64,000 bases of DNA from Parablautia muri (GCF_009917485.1 NZ_QZDT01000013.1:47799-111798); one strand, 5' to 3'. Numbered from the stretch's first letter, positions 26,961 to 36,082 are shown. The notes: a model not told the origin generated them from the letters alone. Translations and numbers: made by a program.

Positions 26961-27503
26961 AATGACAGCTTCCTCTAACCGCTCTATACATCTTTGCGCC
27001 CATTCGATATTCATCTGCAAATTTCTGATTCCATAATCCACCGTCATTTCCCAATAAAGCGCCTTATCTCCCGCCCCTATGGCATCGCCATAAAATTTAA
27101 TATATTCCGGTATCACTTCCAGGCCTTTCAGGTACATCTCATAGCAGGCTTTCAGATCTTTAAAAAAACAAATATTTTCTTCCCTGCTCCTTTCCCCCAT
27201 GAAAAAAGTTTTCATCAGGACCGGAGACCTTGGACTAAGCTCCACATTATCCTCTGCAAGCCATCGAATCAGTTCCGCTCTGCCCTCTTTTGTGATGGAA
27301 TAGATATTTTTGTCCGGTTTCCCCTGCTGCGGTATATAGACCTTGCTGACCCAGTCTTTTTTCTCAAGTCCCTGCAATTCCCGGTATATCTGGCTGGTGT
27401 GGGCGCTCCAGAAATAATGCAGGGAATCCCTGAACACCTCGCGAATCTCATAACCTGTCATATCACTATAATTCAAAAGTCCTAAAATTCCATGTTTCAA
27501 CAT
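26880..27503 (-). CDS. PadR family transcriptional regulator
   Basis: 207 residues. N-terminal winged helix (ILGLLNYSDMTGYEIREVF, HTSQIYRELQGLEKKDWV, NIYSITKEGRAELIRWL) and a C-terminal helical dimerisation domain (PadR/Vir-like, residues 90-180). The last 26 residues, past EEAVISSPVV, are encoded antisense to the end of the LysR gene and look like an extension. PadR proteins typically repress efflux or phenolic-stress genes; the target here is unclear. Upstream, at 27531-27574, two imperfect half-sites around TGTAAC/GTTAC could be its operator. Confidence 0.85.
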   Translation of the reverse strand: MLKHGILGLLNYSDMTGYEIREVFRDSLHYFWSAHTSQIYRELQGLEKKDWVSKVYIPQQGKPDKNIYSITKEGRAELIRWLAEDNVELSPRSPVLMKTFFMGERSREENICFFKDLKACYEMYLKGLEVIPEYIKFYGDAIGAGDKALYWEMTVDYGIRNLQMNIEWAQRCIERLEEAVISSPVVCSGDADRMKLECFQGADFPGV

Positions 27504-27605
27504 TGCAGGGATTCCCTCTTAAATAAATTAATATGTGTAACTGTCCAGCCTTCGGATTCACTGTTACTAATATGTTACAGCGTTAAAGATAAGTTGATCT
27601 TTTAC

Positions 27606-29609
27606 CTATAATAGCTTCTTTTTGGATGCTTCCACACTGGCAAAAGGCCCCGGTATACAGGAAACGCCCCGGTGCTCTCCCAGATAATCCTGGTCAAAGG
27701 TGATTGCTGACCCATCCGGATTTTCAAATCTTTCCTCTGGCTCAAAAGCATATCCTAAAATATCACTGTTTATAATTTCACATGAAAAGCCTCCTAAAAA
27801 CTCATATACATTTGTTTTTAAGCTGTACTTTCCATCTTCCTCCACCAGCTCCACAAAAACTTTGTTTTTCTCATCCACAAGCTTCGCATCTTCCTTTTTG
27901 CAGGCCCTGGCGCCGTTAAAGTATGCGTTGCCCTCTACCCACACGGGAAGATGTGAAAAATGATAATCCTGAAGCTTCATCATATCCGCCGGCTTATCCA
28001 TTTCAAACCAGCCAATCCATTCTTCATAGGTGGGATACTCGTCAAACACCGCCGTTCCCACTACCTGGTTGTCTGCCATCTGAAAGCCCATATCTTCCTT
28101 GACTTCCACTTCCTTTACGGGCCAGTTCTGGATAAAAATATTATTGTAAATACGATTATCCCCATGCAGAATCGTCATAAAGCCCGCCACTTCCGTACGG
28201 TGGGGAATATGATACGGTGTATAGCGGGGCTGGTTAATGCCCTTGACTACCATATCCGTGCCGCCTCCAACGGCAGTAAAGGAGCCCAGAATCAGATTGT
28301 GCACACAGGCCACGCCCTGGGTGGCAATGCGTACGGCTGCCTTGGAAAGCATAACGTTATTATCAATCAGCGTAGGCCCATGTCCCACCTCAATGAAAAC
28401 ATCCTGGCTCATCATGCATCCGGCTGCCATAGGCGTACCATCCGGCGCATAGTTATCATGCAGAAGATTCTGGGTAATACGGGTTCCCTGGGCCTGCCAG
28501 TCACACCAAATACCCATGGTGGAATGGTGGATATGGTTGCGGCGGAAAATCACATCAATTGCCGCATGGAACTTAATACCCGCAATTTCCGCTCCGCCCA
28601 GCTGCTGCATATTGTTGATATTGTGAATATGATTATCCTCGATAATACTGAACACGCAGCCCATACGTCCCACGATACCTGCCTGCTCGCAGTGATGGAT
28701 GTGACAGCGGCGGACAATATGGCTGCCCACCTTTTCCTTAAGCCATCCATGGTACTGTCCGCGGCATACCGCATCCCGCTCCATCTGCGTGGGGCTTTTC
28801 ACATGCTTGTTTGTAAAGTAATGATCGTTGTCAGGATCATAATATTTCCCCAGAGAGATACCGCAGCATTTACTGTTGCTGATCTCGCAGTCCTCAATGA
28901 TCCATCCCTTAGACCAGTGAGGGCCTACCATTCCGTCCTGATAAGCTGCCGGAGGCGCCCAGGTGGTTGCCGCTTTGCTTACATAGAAGCCGGAGAAAGT
29001 AAGATAGCCCACCCCTGTTTTGGATGGCATAAAGCAGTTGCGGCGGACATTGATCTCCACCTTTTCCTCATTGGGATTTTTCTCCTGGAAATTCGCATAA
29101 ATCACGGTTTCGTCTCCGTCCTGGCAGGTATACCATTTATAAACGGAATATTCCGGCTCCCAGGATGGCGCGTAAACCTCTCCTTTGATGCACTCCTCTA
29201 ATGTTTCCGCCTCGTACAGCTGCCGGTCGTTTAAATAGACTGCTCCCGTATGTCTTATAACAGGTGCAAAGTACCAGTCACCGCCTACAAACGTAGTATA
29301 AGGATTGTAGTTTCCAAACACACCATTTTTGATCCTGCATACCCACACGTTGTCCTGATACTTTTCCCAGGATTTCACTTCCTCCGCTCCGGTAATCACC
29401 GCCTCCAAAGGCTTTTCACTGCGGTAAACAATACGGGCATCTTCCTGGCCTCCGTATTTAGGGTCAACGTATTCCCTGTAAATACCGGGCGCTACTAAAA
29501 CCTCATCCCCCGCCTTTGCAATCTGCGCCGCCGCATTGATGTGCTTAAAGGGCATTTCCTTGCTGCCGTTCCCATCCCTCTGCGCCGCCGCATTCACATA
29601 AATCACCAT
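27606..29609 (-). CDS. Right-handed parallel beta-helix repeat protein
   Basis: About 667 residues from the ATG at 29609 (AAAGGAGGG 6-7 bases upstream). The N-terminus VIYVNAAAQRDGNGSKEMPF with INAAAQIAKAGDEVLVAPGIY is the classic opening of carbohydrate-active beta-helix (DUF1565/pectate-lyase-like) proteins. The core has many helix turns (IEDCEISNSKCCGISLG, RRCHIHHCEQAGIVGR, FRRNHIHHSTMGIWCDW). No signal peptide is visible, so it may be cytoplasmic and act on imported oligosaccharide. A polysaccharide lyase, epimerase or glycosidase role is possible. It stands alone, between padR and the antiporter. Confidence 0.8.
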   Translation of the reverse strand: MVIYVNAAAQRDGNGSKEMPFKHINAAAQIAKAGDEVLVAPGIYREYVDPKYGGQEDARIVYRSEKPLEAVITGAEEVKSWEKYQDNVWVCRIKNGVFGNYNPYTTFVGGDWYFAPVIRHTGAVYLNDRQLYEAETLEECIKGEVYAPSWEPEYSVYKWYTCQDGDETVIYANFQEKNPNEEKVEINVRRNCFMPSKTGVGYLTFSGFYVSKAATTWAPPAAYQDGMVGPHWSKGWIIEDCEISNSKCCGISLGKYYDPDNDHYFTNKHVKSPTQMERDAVCRGQYHGWLKEKVGSHIVRRCHIHHCEQAGIVGRMGCVFSIIEDNHIHNINNMQQLGGAEIAGIKFHAAIDVIFRRNHIHHSTMGIWCDWQAQGTRITQNLLHDNYAPDGTPMAAGCMMSQDVFIEVGHGPTLIDNNVMLSKAAVRIATQGVACVHNLILGSFTAVGGGTDMVVKGINQPRYTPYHIPHRTEVAGFMTILHGDNRIYNNIFIQNWPVKEVEVKEDMGFQMADNQVVGTAVFDEYPTYEEWIGWFEMDKPADMMKLQDYHFSHLPVWVEGNAYFNGARACKKEDAKLVDEKNKVFVELVEEDGKYSLKTNVYEFLGGFSCEIINSDILGYAFEPEERFENPDGSAITFDQDYLGEHRGVSCIPGPFASVEASKKKLL

Positions 29610-29715
29610 AAATAAACCCTCCTTTGATACTGCCTGTCTATTACCATTATTATACAACCTTAACGGCCTTAATGAAATATCAGATACAGATTTTCTTTTT
29701 TATTTCTGCAGGTAA

Positions 29716-29880
29716 GGTTACCTTTCACACGTTAGCTAATAAACAGCTTGGAAAAACGTCAGCGCTTGGTGAGGTTCTTTCGAACCTAGCGTCTGCTACG
29801 TTTTTACAGAGCGAAAGCATGGTGACGTTGGAATATTTGTTTTTTTCAAGCGTCCTCTGGTCAACGTATGAAAAGTAACC
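29716..29880. mobile_element. MITE-like element with 18-bp terminal inverted repeats (type C)
   Basis: Left end GGTTACCTTTCACACGTT and right end AACGTATGAAAAGTAACC are inverted repeats matching at 16 of 18 bases. The interior holds a long hairpin (29752-29805). The ends resemble those of the elements at 32400 and 52959, but the interior differs. No ORF inside. Confidence 0.55.
29752..29805. terminator. Bidirectional terminator-like hairpin inside element
   Basis: AAAAACGT...CAGCGCT and AGCGTCTG...ACGTTTTT form a long stem, with an inner perfect stem AGGTTC-TTTC-GAACCT. It has T runs on both strands and lies downstream of the antiporter gene on the minus strand. Confidence 0.6.
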
Positions 29881-29934
29881 ATGCAAGCAGAAAGCCTATG
29901 CATTCACTGCACAGGCCATGAGAGTACAATGTTT

Positions 29935-31320
29935 TTACGCTCCTTTCGGCGGTTTCCTTCCATATCCCAAAACCACTGCCGCTGCCAGTATCACCAACAT
30001 ACAAAGGGAATAATAATTCACAAAAGGCACCGACCCAGGTGCAATTGCAAAGCCTTCCCCAAATGAAGCGGTCAGCTGGGCCGGTATCACGCAGTGCACT
30101 GTCCATGGCGCCAGAAAACAAAATACACAGCCTGTACAGTCCATCAAATTCGCACGGCGGTACCGGTTCACCCCTGCTTTTTCCCCAATTTCATGAATCA
30201 AATCGCCCAGGGCTACAATGGCCACCGAAATTACCCCTGTGACCATGCTGAGTATCCCCACAGACAACACAATGGTTGCTTCTGTGCTGCGCTCGTTTTT
30301 GGCAAGACGCGAAAGGAGCGCTCCCACATCCTCAAAAAATCCGCCCCATTCCAGCACGCCCAAAAGGGCAAACACGCCAATCAGCATTGATACCGTGCCA
30401 ACTGTCCCTGTGATGGCTTCTATGATTGCCCCCGACACAGAAAACCCTCCGGGAAATGCAATAAGGTCCTCCACTTTGTAAATACCAAAAAGCAGCCCAG
30501 CGGTGATTCCTGCCAGAATGCCAAAGGACAGGGCCGTAATCAAATGCTTTCGCATCATGCAAAGCGTAATGATCACCATCGGCACCACCAGCATAATCAG
30601 GCTAAGCGGATTGGCCCCGCCGCTTGCTTCATCCATCACCGGCCCTTTACTTACGGTTTTGGAAAGCAATAAGAACAAAATCAGCGCCCCTGCTGCCGCA
30701 GGCAGGCTGTAGCGTGTCCTGGTTTTCACCACAGTTCCCAGGTCCGCATGTTGTGTTGCGGAGGATGCAATGGTGGTATCTGAAATCGGCCCTAAGTTAT
30801 CCCCGAATGCAGCTCCCGACACGATAGCGCCTATCATAAACTCCGGCGCCACCCCCGCCATCACGCCTACCGGAAATAAAATCGGAATCACAACAAAATA
30901 AGTGCCTACCGAGGTCCCTGTAGCAAATGCCAAAAGACAAGTAATCAGAAAAGTTGACGCCACAAAAAGCCTGCCTGTAAAACCTGCTGCCATCACATAT
31001 GCCGCGATCGTCTGCACGACCCCGCTGGCCGAAATCAGCTTGCCTGAAACTGCCGCCAGTATCACCGCCAGCACTATCACGGCAAACATTGGCTTACTTA
31101 AGCCATGCACCAGAGCCTCTCCGTAGGCCTTTTCATCCTTTGCAAAGATAACCCCCATCACCAGCGCTGCAAAAAACGCCAGCACATACCCGTTTACGTT
31201 GGACTGGCTAAAGGCCGCCCACAGAATCATTGTCGCCGCCACAACAAGCGGCGCCATACTTCCCACTTTCCCAAATCGGAATTCTATCCTTTGTGCTTTC
31301 CGGTTCTTTTCTTCTTTCAT
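29935..31320 (-). CDS. NhaC-type Na+/H+ antiporter
   Basis: 461 residues, about eleven helices. The family signature GAAFGDNLGPISDTTI is present, with TGTSVGTYFVV and ISVAIVALGDLIHE near the second repeat. It would exchange Na+ or a charged metabolite for protons across the membrane; some NhaC-like proteins carry malate/lactate instead. It lies 83 bp after the nucleoside phosphorylase gene on the same strand. Confidence 0.85.
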   Translation of the reverse strand: MKEEKNRKAQRIEFRFGKVGSMAPLVVAATMILWAAFSQSNVNGYVLAFFAALVMGVIFAKDEKAYGEALVHGLSKPMFAVIVLAVILAAVSGKLISASGVVQTIAAYVMAAGFTGRLFVASTFLITCLLAFATGTSVGTYFVVIPILFPVGVMAGVAPEFMIGAIVSGAAFGDNLGPISDTTIASSATQHADLGTVVKTRTRYSLPAAAGALILFLLLSKTVSKGPVMDEASGGANPLSLIMLVVPMVIITLCMMRKHLITALSFGILAGITAGLLFGIYKVEDLIAFPGGFSVSGAIIEAITGTVGTVSMLIGVFALLGVLEWGGFFEDVGALLSRLAKNERSTEATIVLSVGILSMVTGVISVAIVALGDLIHEIGEKAGVNRYRRANLMDCTGCVFCFLAPWTVHCVIPAQLTASFGEGFAIAPGSVPFVNYYSLCMLVILAAAVVLGYGRKPPKGA

Positions 31321-31403
31321 CTTAAATCCCCCATTCTTGCCGTCTGCGGATAAATTTGTTCCTGCACAAATTTCCCCGGTCCGTTAAAACCGCTTCATTA
31401 TTT

Positions 31404-32171
31404 TTATAGTTCTTCCATTAGTTTAATCGCAGTAAAAATCATATTTGAGCGCACACTCTCCTGGTTATTCCAATTTCGGGCGTCCCATTTTTCACCGCTT
31501 ACATCGTCTCCTGCATAAAGCAATTGGGCTAAAGGAATATCGTAGTACTTGGACACCGCAAAAAATGCTGCGGCTTCCATTTCAACTGTTACACAGCCTT
31601 CCTTTCTTCTTAGCGTAATCATTTCAGGCGTTTCCCTATACATGGCATCTGTTGTCCATGTTTTCCCGGTCGTATATGGTATCCCTAATTTTTCCAGGCC
31701 GGAAGTAATAACATCTATGGCCATTTTATGACATTCCACTTCACGGGAAGGCTCTAAGTAATGATAAGATGTTCCCTCATCTCTGACAGCAGCGGTAGGG
31801 ACGAAAATTTCTCCTGCTAAAGAATCCTTTTTCATTGCACCTGCGCCGCCACAAACAATAAATTTATTGCATCCCATAGCGTATAATTCTTCGATTGTTC
31901 CTGCCGCACCAGGGGCGGTGGCAAAGGGCATTGTAATGCAAATTTTTTCTTTGGGTGTGTTATACTCATAAATAGGAATGTCTAAAACCTCGGAATAAAG
32001 ATAGTCGATTACAGAAAGCTTTTTATCCTCAACAAACTGATTAAGCTCTTTCCTAAAAAATGTGATAACACATTTAGAGGGAAGGGTTTTAGATAAAAAA
32101 TCTGACGGCTTAATCATCGGGTTTCTGCTTGTGTCATACTCACAAACAGGGTATCTGTTCTTAATTATCAT
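31404..32171 (-). CDS. Nucleoside phosphorylase (uridine phosphorylase-like)
   Basis: 255 residues of the PNP/UDP phosphorylase fold. Phosphate/ribose segments: ITMPFATAPGAAGTIEELYAMGC and FIVCGGAGAM; the nucleoside-binding EGCVTVEMEAAAFFAVSKY carries the family's Glu-Met-Glu. It cleaves a nucleoside with phosphate to base and ribose-1-phosphate in the cytoplasm. It is divergent from nothing obvious; the upstream 230 bp hold no gene before the MITE-like element. Confidence 0.88.
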   Translation of the reverse strand: MIIKNRYPVCEYDTSRNPMIKPSDFLSKTLPSKCVITFFRKELNQFVEDKKLSVIDYLYSEVLDIPIYEYNTPKEKICITMPFATAPGAAGTIEELYAMGCNKFIVCGGAGAMKKDSLAGEIFVPTAAVRDEGTSYHYLEPSREVECHKMAIDVITSGLEKLGIPYTTGKTWTTDAMYRETPEMITLRRKEGCVTVEMEAAAFFAVSKYYDIPLAQLLYAGDDVSGEKWDARNWNNQESVRSNMIFTAIKLMEEL

Positions 32172-32399
32172 TTCTCATCTCTCCACAAATTCCAATTTTG
32201 CCTATCCGGCAGCATCTATTTCCTCTTTGGCCTCATACCACAGCGTACAAAATATATTTAGGATAAATACCCGTTTCGATTGGATAAGGTTTATTAAACA
32301 ATCTTTGGATACATATTCGGAACTCAGTGCAACATACACTTATACTCTATCACAAATAGAATGAAAAATCAGCAAAAGTTTCAAATCATGGTACTTTTC

Positions 32400-32544
32400 G
32401 TTACTTTTCACGGGTCAGGAATGCGCATTTACTGCACATTCCGTGAGAACGTGATTCAGGTGTGAGGGGCGATTTTTGCGAAGCGAAACTTGGATTATCG
32501 CCCCGAATGTTACTATGAGCGGCTCTCAGACCGTGAATAGTAAC
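32400..32544. mobile_element. MITE-like element, copy A
   Basis: Left end GTTACTTTTCACGG and right end CCGTGAATAGTAAC are inverted repeats (one mismatch). The 145-bp interior contains nested hairpins (GGGGCGAT...ATCGCCCC; TTTTGCGAAGCGAAA). It is highly similar, in the opposite orientation, to 52959-53087, with a small hairpin-bearing insertion near 32424. It has no coding capacity. Confidence 0.75.
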
Positions 32545-32578
32545 TTTATTTTATCATGAGATAATTATCAAAAAAAGT

Positions 32579-32675
32579 GGACTATTCTCAATGGTATGGT
32601 ATTATACTATTAGTGGTGAGTCCTACCGTAAAGTGGACTGCTAAAAGCGTTAGCAACTCTAATGGAGTTACTACA
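32579..32675 (+). ncRNA. Remnant type III antitoxin RNA (ToxI-like) with promoter
   Basis: Directly before the terminator that precedes the broken toxN. Candidate promoter TGGACT...TATACT (32603-32608), then three short adjacent stem-loops: AGTCC/GGACT (32619-32639), GCTAA/TTAGC (32640-32654) and AACTC/GAGTT (32655-32669). Type III antitoxins are structured RNAs placed just here. A clear multi-copy repeat array is absent, so it may be reduced or decayed. Confidence 0.4.
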
Positions 32676-32676
32676 C

Positions 32677-32708
32677 AAATGGCTATGTGGAAACGCATAG
32701 CCATTTTT
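32677..32708 (+). terminator. Intrinsic terminator between antitoxin RNA and toxin gene
   Basis: AAATGGCTATG pairs with CATAGCCATTTTT. A terminator between antitoxin RNA and toxin gene is characteristic of ToxIN/AbiQ loci. Confidence 0.75.
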
Positions 32709-32720
32709 AACGAGAAGATA

Positions 32721-33137
32721 TATGCAGACGGATTTTAAATTATACAAGCTGGATATGAAATATATCCGTAATCTACATAATAGATAGATGATAAAGTGCT
32801 TTCTGTTTCACCACAGGCGGGAAAGGATAACAGGGTTTTCGTTGGAATTGTTATTATTTGTGGAACTCATAAATATTGTATACCACTCTCATCGCCAAAA
32901 GAAAAGCATAAAAAAATGAAAAATTATATGGATTTTTCAAAGATTGAGATAAATGGGGAGCTACTAGGCGTCCTGAATTTTTATCTGATGATACCTATTG
33001 AAGAAAATCAATTACAGCTTATTGATACAACTATTTTTAAAAGAGATAGGGAAAGCATCAAATATTATAAGCGATTGTGTGTTCAGGAATCAGAATGTAA
33101 GAATTATAATTCAAAAATAAAGAGAAGCATAGACTGA
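32721..33137 (+). pseudogene. Broken ToxN/AbiQ-type III toxin endoribonuclease
   Basis: Type III toxins are RNases held by a structured RNA antitoxin. The N-terminus starts at the ATG at 32721 (MQTDFKLYKLDMKYIRNLHN) and hits TAG at 32784. A 2-base insertion there shifts the frame; removing AG would restore HNIDDKVLS. The second frame carries the family core VFVGIVIICGTHKYCIPLSS, KHKKMKNYMDFSKIE and LLGVLNFYLMIPI. It stops at 33137, short of the 160-170-residue family length, so the C-terminal part is lost or frameshifted too. The locus is most likely dead. Confidence 0.75.
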
Positions 33138-33162
33138 ACCTCTCTTTACAAGGGGCAAGGTA

Positions 33163-33383
33163 TTACCACAATTCTATAGAATCTTCTGCATCCACCCACA
33201 TCTGCATATTGCCTTCAAGATAAAGACGGGCATATTCTAATGGTTCATCAATAGCAAGGGCATTTATGGCACATCCCAACAGTCAATTCGCAAAAAATAG
33301 CCTGCGGTGGTTGCTATATCTACGCTGTTGTAATGTGTGTTGTATTCTGCATATGTGATATTTATCTTATTTGTCTTTTTCAT
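33163..33383 (-). pseudogene. Decayed small DUF6061-like gene
   Basis: On the minus strand, from ATG 33383: MKKTNKINITYAEYNTHYNS to a premature stop at about 33264, then in another frame LEYARLYLEGNMQMWVDAED to TAA at 33163. These two ends match the layout of a small clostridial protein family of about 90 residues that I recall as DUF6061; the middle is deleted. The family assignment is from memory of the sequence pattern. Confidence 0.4.
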
Positions 33384-33396
33384 AAAATTAGGAAGT

Positions 33397-33442
33397 AACA
33401 AAAAGCCGGAACGTATTGTTTGCCAAAAAACGTTCCGGCCTT
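33397..33442 (-). terminator. Terminator of the rubredoxin/rubrerythrin fusion gene
   Basis: Stem AAGGCCGGAACGT / ACGTTCCGGCTT (minus strand) followed by TTTTTG, 21 bp past the stop codon. Confidence 0.8.
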
Positions 33443-33462
33443 ATCCGCCTTTGATGGCCTAA

Positions 33463-35520
33463 TTAATAATTTTCTTCATGTACTTCAAAATAACTCTGGG
33501 GATGATTGCAGGTAGGGCATACATCAGGCGCCTTGGTTCCCACTACTATATGCCCGCAGTTGCGGCACTCCCACACCTTCACTTCGCTCTTTTCAAATAC
33601 GGCTGCCGTCTCCACATTTTTAAGCAGCGCCCGGTATCTTTCCTCATGATGCTTTTCAATCTCTCCCACAAGTCTGAATTTCGCCGCAAGCTCAGGGAAT
33701 CCTTCTTCCTCCGCTGTCCTGGCAAAATTTTCATACATATCTGTCCATTCAAAATTTTCGCCGTCCGCTGCCGCCGCAAGGTTTTCCTTGGTATCGCCGA
33801 TTCCCTTCAGCTCCTTAAACCACATCTTTGCATGCTCTTTTTCATTTTCTGCCGTTTTCAAAAACAGCCCTGCAATCTGCTCATAACCTTCTTTTTTAGC
33901 CACAGATGCAAAATAGGTGTATTTATTCCTTGCCTGGGATTCTCCTGCAAATGCCGCCTCCAGATTCTTTTCGGTCTGTGTTCCCGCATACTTTGTTTTT
34001 GCCATGTTTCTTTCCTCCTTGATGGTGTTTGATGACATACTTAAGGTCCCGCTTTTAGCCAAACCGCCGGATTCATTCTTATCCGGGATGCCGGATGGCA
34101 TATACGCTTCGCCTGCATGTGCAATATTTGTGTGTTCTGATATCTCTTTGTTAATTGTACAAAGGTCATAAATGGACAGCCCATGGATATCCTCATTGCC
34201 TGTGATTCTTGCAAATGTCTTTAATTCCTCCGCACTGCATTTAAGATAATTCTCCACCCGCTTTGCCGCGGCGTCAATATGTAATCTTGCCCGTAGCTTT
34301 TCATCCTGGGTAGCCACTCCCACCGGACACATTCCGCTGCCACAGATACGGTACTGCTGACAGGCAGCCGCCACCATAGCTGCTGAGGCAATTGCCACAG
34401 CATCCGCTCCCATTGCAATCGCTTTTGCAAAGTCGGAAGAAACCCTAAGTCCTCCTGTGATCACAAGCTCTATATCCGATCCAATGGAATCAAGATACTT
34501 TCTTGCGCGGTAAAGCGCATATATGGTGGGAATGCTGGTGGAATCCCTGATAATCGCAGGGGATGCTCCTGTTGCGCCACCCCGCCCGTCTATGGTAATG
34601 AAATCAGGCTCCGCATAAATGCAAAATTCCAAATCCCTTTCAATATGTCCGGCAGCAATCTTGATACCGATAGGCCTTCCCTCGCTTCGCGAACGCAGCT
34701 CTCTTACCAGATTCTTTAAATCCTGGGCGCTGTTTATTCCGGGGAATCTTGAAGGGCTGATCACATCTTCCCCAAGAGGTTTATTACGGATTTTCGCAAT
34801 TTCAGGTGTTACTTTCCCGCCGGGCAGATGGCCTCCCATTCCGGGTTTGGTTCCCTGTCCGATTTTGATCTCAATGGCATCGGATGTTTTCAGATTCTCA
34901 TCCGTAACGCTGTAACGGTTGGGCACATATTCAAAGATATATTTATATGCCGCCTCTTTTTCCTGTGGAAGGATACCGCCCTCGCCGCTGCACATTGCCG
35001 TGCCAGCCGCCGCGCTTCCTCTTGCCATCGCCACTTTCGTCTCTTTGGAAAGAGCGCCGAAGGACATGTGGGAAATATACACCGGCATATCAAGTACCAT
35101 GGGTTTTTTGGCATGCTTGCCGATGACCGTTTTCAAAGACACATCTGCGTGCTCATCTAAGGGCATTGGATTTAATTGAGCGCCAAGCACCAGCACATCA
35201 TCCCAATTTGGCATTTTCATCCTTGTGCCCATAGCTTCAATCGCCGGCTTTCCCGTAACAGCCATTTCCTGTATCTCTCTCATATACCGGTAATCGCTAT
35301 CCGTCTTCCTTGTTTCCTTCGGATAGCTTAGATCCGGCCCCTGGGGCCTGTCCTCTGCCCCGCTGCCAACGTCAAGGGTCGATGGCTCTTTTTCGCATTC
35401 CACCACTTTAAATCTCTCTGGCGGCTGTTTGCAGACAGGACAATGTATCAATTCGGAAAAGGGCTTTCCGGCTTTTTCCTCATCATACACATATCCGCAG
35501 ATACTGCATTTGTAAACCAT
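33463..35520 (-). CDS. Rubredoxin / glutamate-synthase-like FMN oxidoreductase / rubrerythrin fusion
   Basis: 685 residues in one frame. Residues 1-50 are a rubredoxin ([20 protein letters not shown]: two CxxC). Residues 60-480 are a GltB2-type FMN-binding domain ([54 protein letters not shown]). Residues 505-685 are a rubrerythrin ([38 protein letters not shown]) ending in a rubredoxin knuckle (CRNCG, CPTC). The junction IKEERN is encoded by AAGGAGGAAAGAAAC, a textbook ribosome site followed by ATGGC at 34005. Rubrerythrin may therefore also be made alone (180 residues). It is probably a peroxide/oxygen defence chain, downstream of perR. Confidence 0.88.
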   Translation of the reverse strand: MVYKCSICGYVYDEEKAGKPFSELIHCPVCKQPPERFKVVECEKEPSTLDVGSGAEDRPQGPDLSYPKETRKTDSDYRYMREIQEMAVTGKPAIEAMGTRMKMPNWDDVLVLGAQLNPMPLDEHADVSLKTVIGKHAKKPMVLDMPVYISHMSFGALSKETKVAMARGSAAAGTAMCSGEGGILPQEKEAAYKYIFEYVPNRYSVTDENLKTSDAIEIKIGQGTKPGMGGHLPGGKVTPEIAKIRNKPLGEDVISPSRFPGINSAQDLKNLVRELRSRSEGRPIGIKIAAGHIERDLEFCIYAEPDFITIDGRGGATGASPAIIRDSTSIPTIYALYRARKYLDSIGSDIELVITGGLRVSSDFAKAIAMGADAVAIASAAMVAAACQQYRICGSGMCPVGVATQDEKLRARLHIDAAAKRVENYLKCSAEELKTFARITGNEDIHGLSIYDLCTINKEISEHTNIAHAGEAYMPSGIPDKNESGGLAKSGTLSMSSNTIKEERNMAKTKYAGTQTEKNLEAAFAGESQARNKYTYFASVAKKEGYEQIAGLFLKTAENEKEHAKMWFKELKGIGDTKENLAAAADGENFEWTDMYENFARTAEEEGFPELAAKFRLVGEIEKHHEERYRALLKNVETAAVFEKSEVKVWECRNCGHIVVGTKAPDVCPTCNHPQSYFEVHEENY

Positions 35521-35586
35521 TGTAAATACCTCCTTTTATGAACATAAGACCAGTTCGCAAAGCGTGCTGTCCATTTTTTTGCATTA

Positions 35587-35693
35587 GAATATCCCGTAAA
35601 GCGTTTCGGCGTTCGTTACAATATGCCGGTTCGCAGAGCGTGGCGGCGTTTGTTACAATAAGCCGGTTTGCGGAGCGTGGCGGCGTTTGTTTT
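35587..35693. repeat. Tandem 37-bp repeats, about three units
   Basis: Units 35620-35656 and 35657-35693 are near identical (CCGGTTCGCAGAGCGTGGCG-type core, then GCGTTTGTT). A more diverged unit lies at 35587-35619. They overlap the end of perR. Upstream, CGCAAAGCGTGCTGTCC (from about 35556) matches the terminator at 7651. Confidence 0.65.
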
Positions 35694-36048
35694 CTTCTCT
35701 GCACTTTGGACAGAGGTAAAATACTTTTAAATCATAAGATAAAATATCTTCTCCCAGCTGGTTCTCCAGTTTTTTTGTCAAATCTTCAAACCTTATATCC
35801 GATAGCATACCGCACTTTTTACATACAAGATGGTCGTGTTTCTCGATTTTATCATAGCGGTCAGATGAACCTTCTATAGACATTTTACGTATGAATCCTT
35901 CCTGGCACAAAGTATTTAAATTATTATATACGGTAGCCAGAACCACTTTGGGCTCTCTTTTTTTCAGTTCTAAAAAAAGCTGCTCTGCCGTCATATGGTC
36001 TTTAGACTGATTTATCAGCTCCAATATCAGTTCCGCATATTTCGTCAC
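35653..36048 (-). CDS. perR: PerR-type Fur family repressor
   Basis: 131 residues. Winged helix (MTAEQLFLELKKREPKVVLATVYNNLNTL), regulatory His/Asp residues (RYDKIEKHDHLVCKKCG) and the structural zinc Cys pairs CKKC and CPKC. The oxidant-sensing PerR class, not Fur, is suggested by the Asp in the KHDHLVC region and by genomic context. The last 11 residues (KRRHAPQTGLL) are encoded by a 37-bp repeat unit and are not part of the family. A perfect PerR box lies 20 bp upstream, so it should be autorepressed; the downstream rubrerythrin fusion is the likely target. Confidence 0.88.
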   Translation of the reverse strand: MTKYAELILELINQSKDHMTAEQLFLELKKREPKVVLATVYNNLNTLCQEGFIRKMSIEGSSDRYDKIEKHDHLVCKKCGMLSDIRFEDLTKKLENQLGEDILSYDLKVFYLCPKCREENKRRHAPQTGLL

Positions 36049-36067
36049 CTCTACACCGCCTTTAATT

Positions 36068-36082
36068 TTAGAATTATTCTAA
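36068..36082. promoter_or_regulatory. PerR box upstream of perR
   Basis: TTAGAATTATTCTAA, a perfect 7-1-7 palindrome matching the PerR/Fur-family consensus TTATAATNATTATAA with two symmetric substitutions. The minus-strand promoter region is AT-rich around it. Confidence 0.8.

Noticed and set aside
27960..29201. Long plus-strand open frame opposite the beta-helix gene
   Set aside because: It has no ribosome site and no family motifs; it is a compositional shadow of the minus-strand gene, whose start and motifs are convincing.
35587..35693. Short regular repeats that could suggest a CRISPR array
   Set aside because: Units are contiguous without unique spacers, and no cas genes are nearby. 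They are tandem copies of a dispersed repeat.
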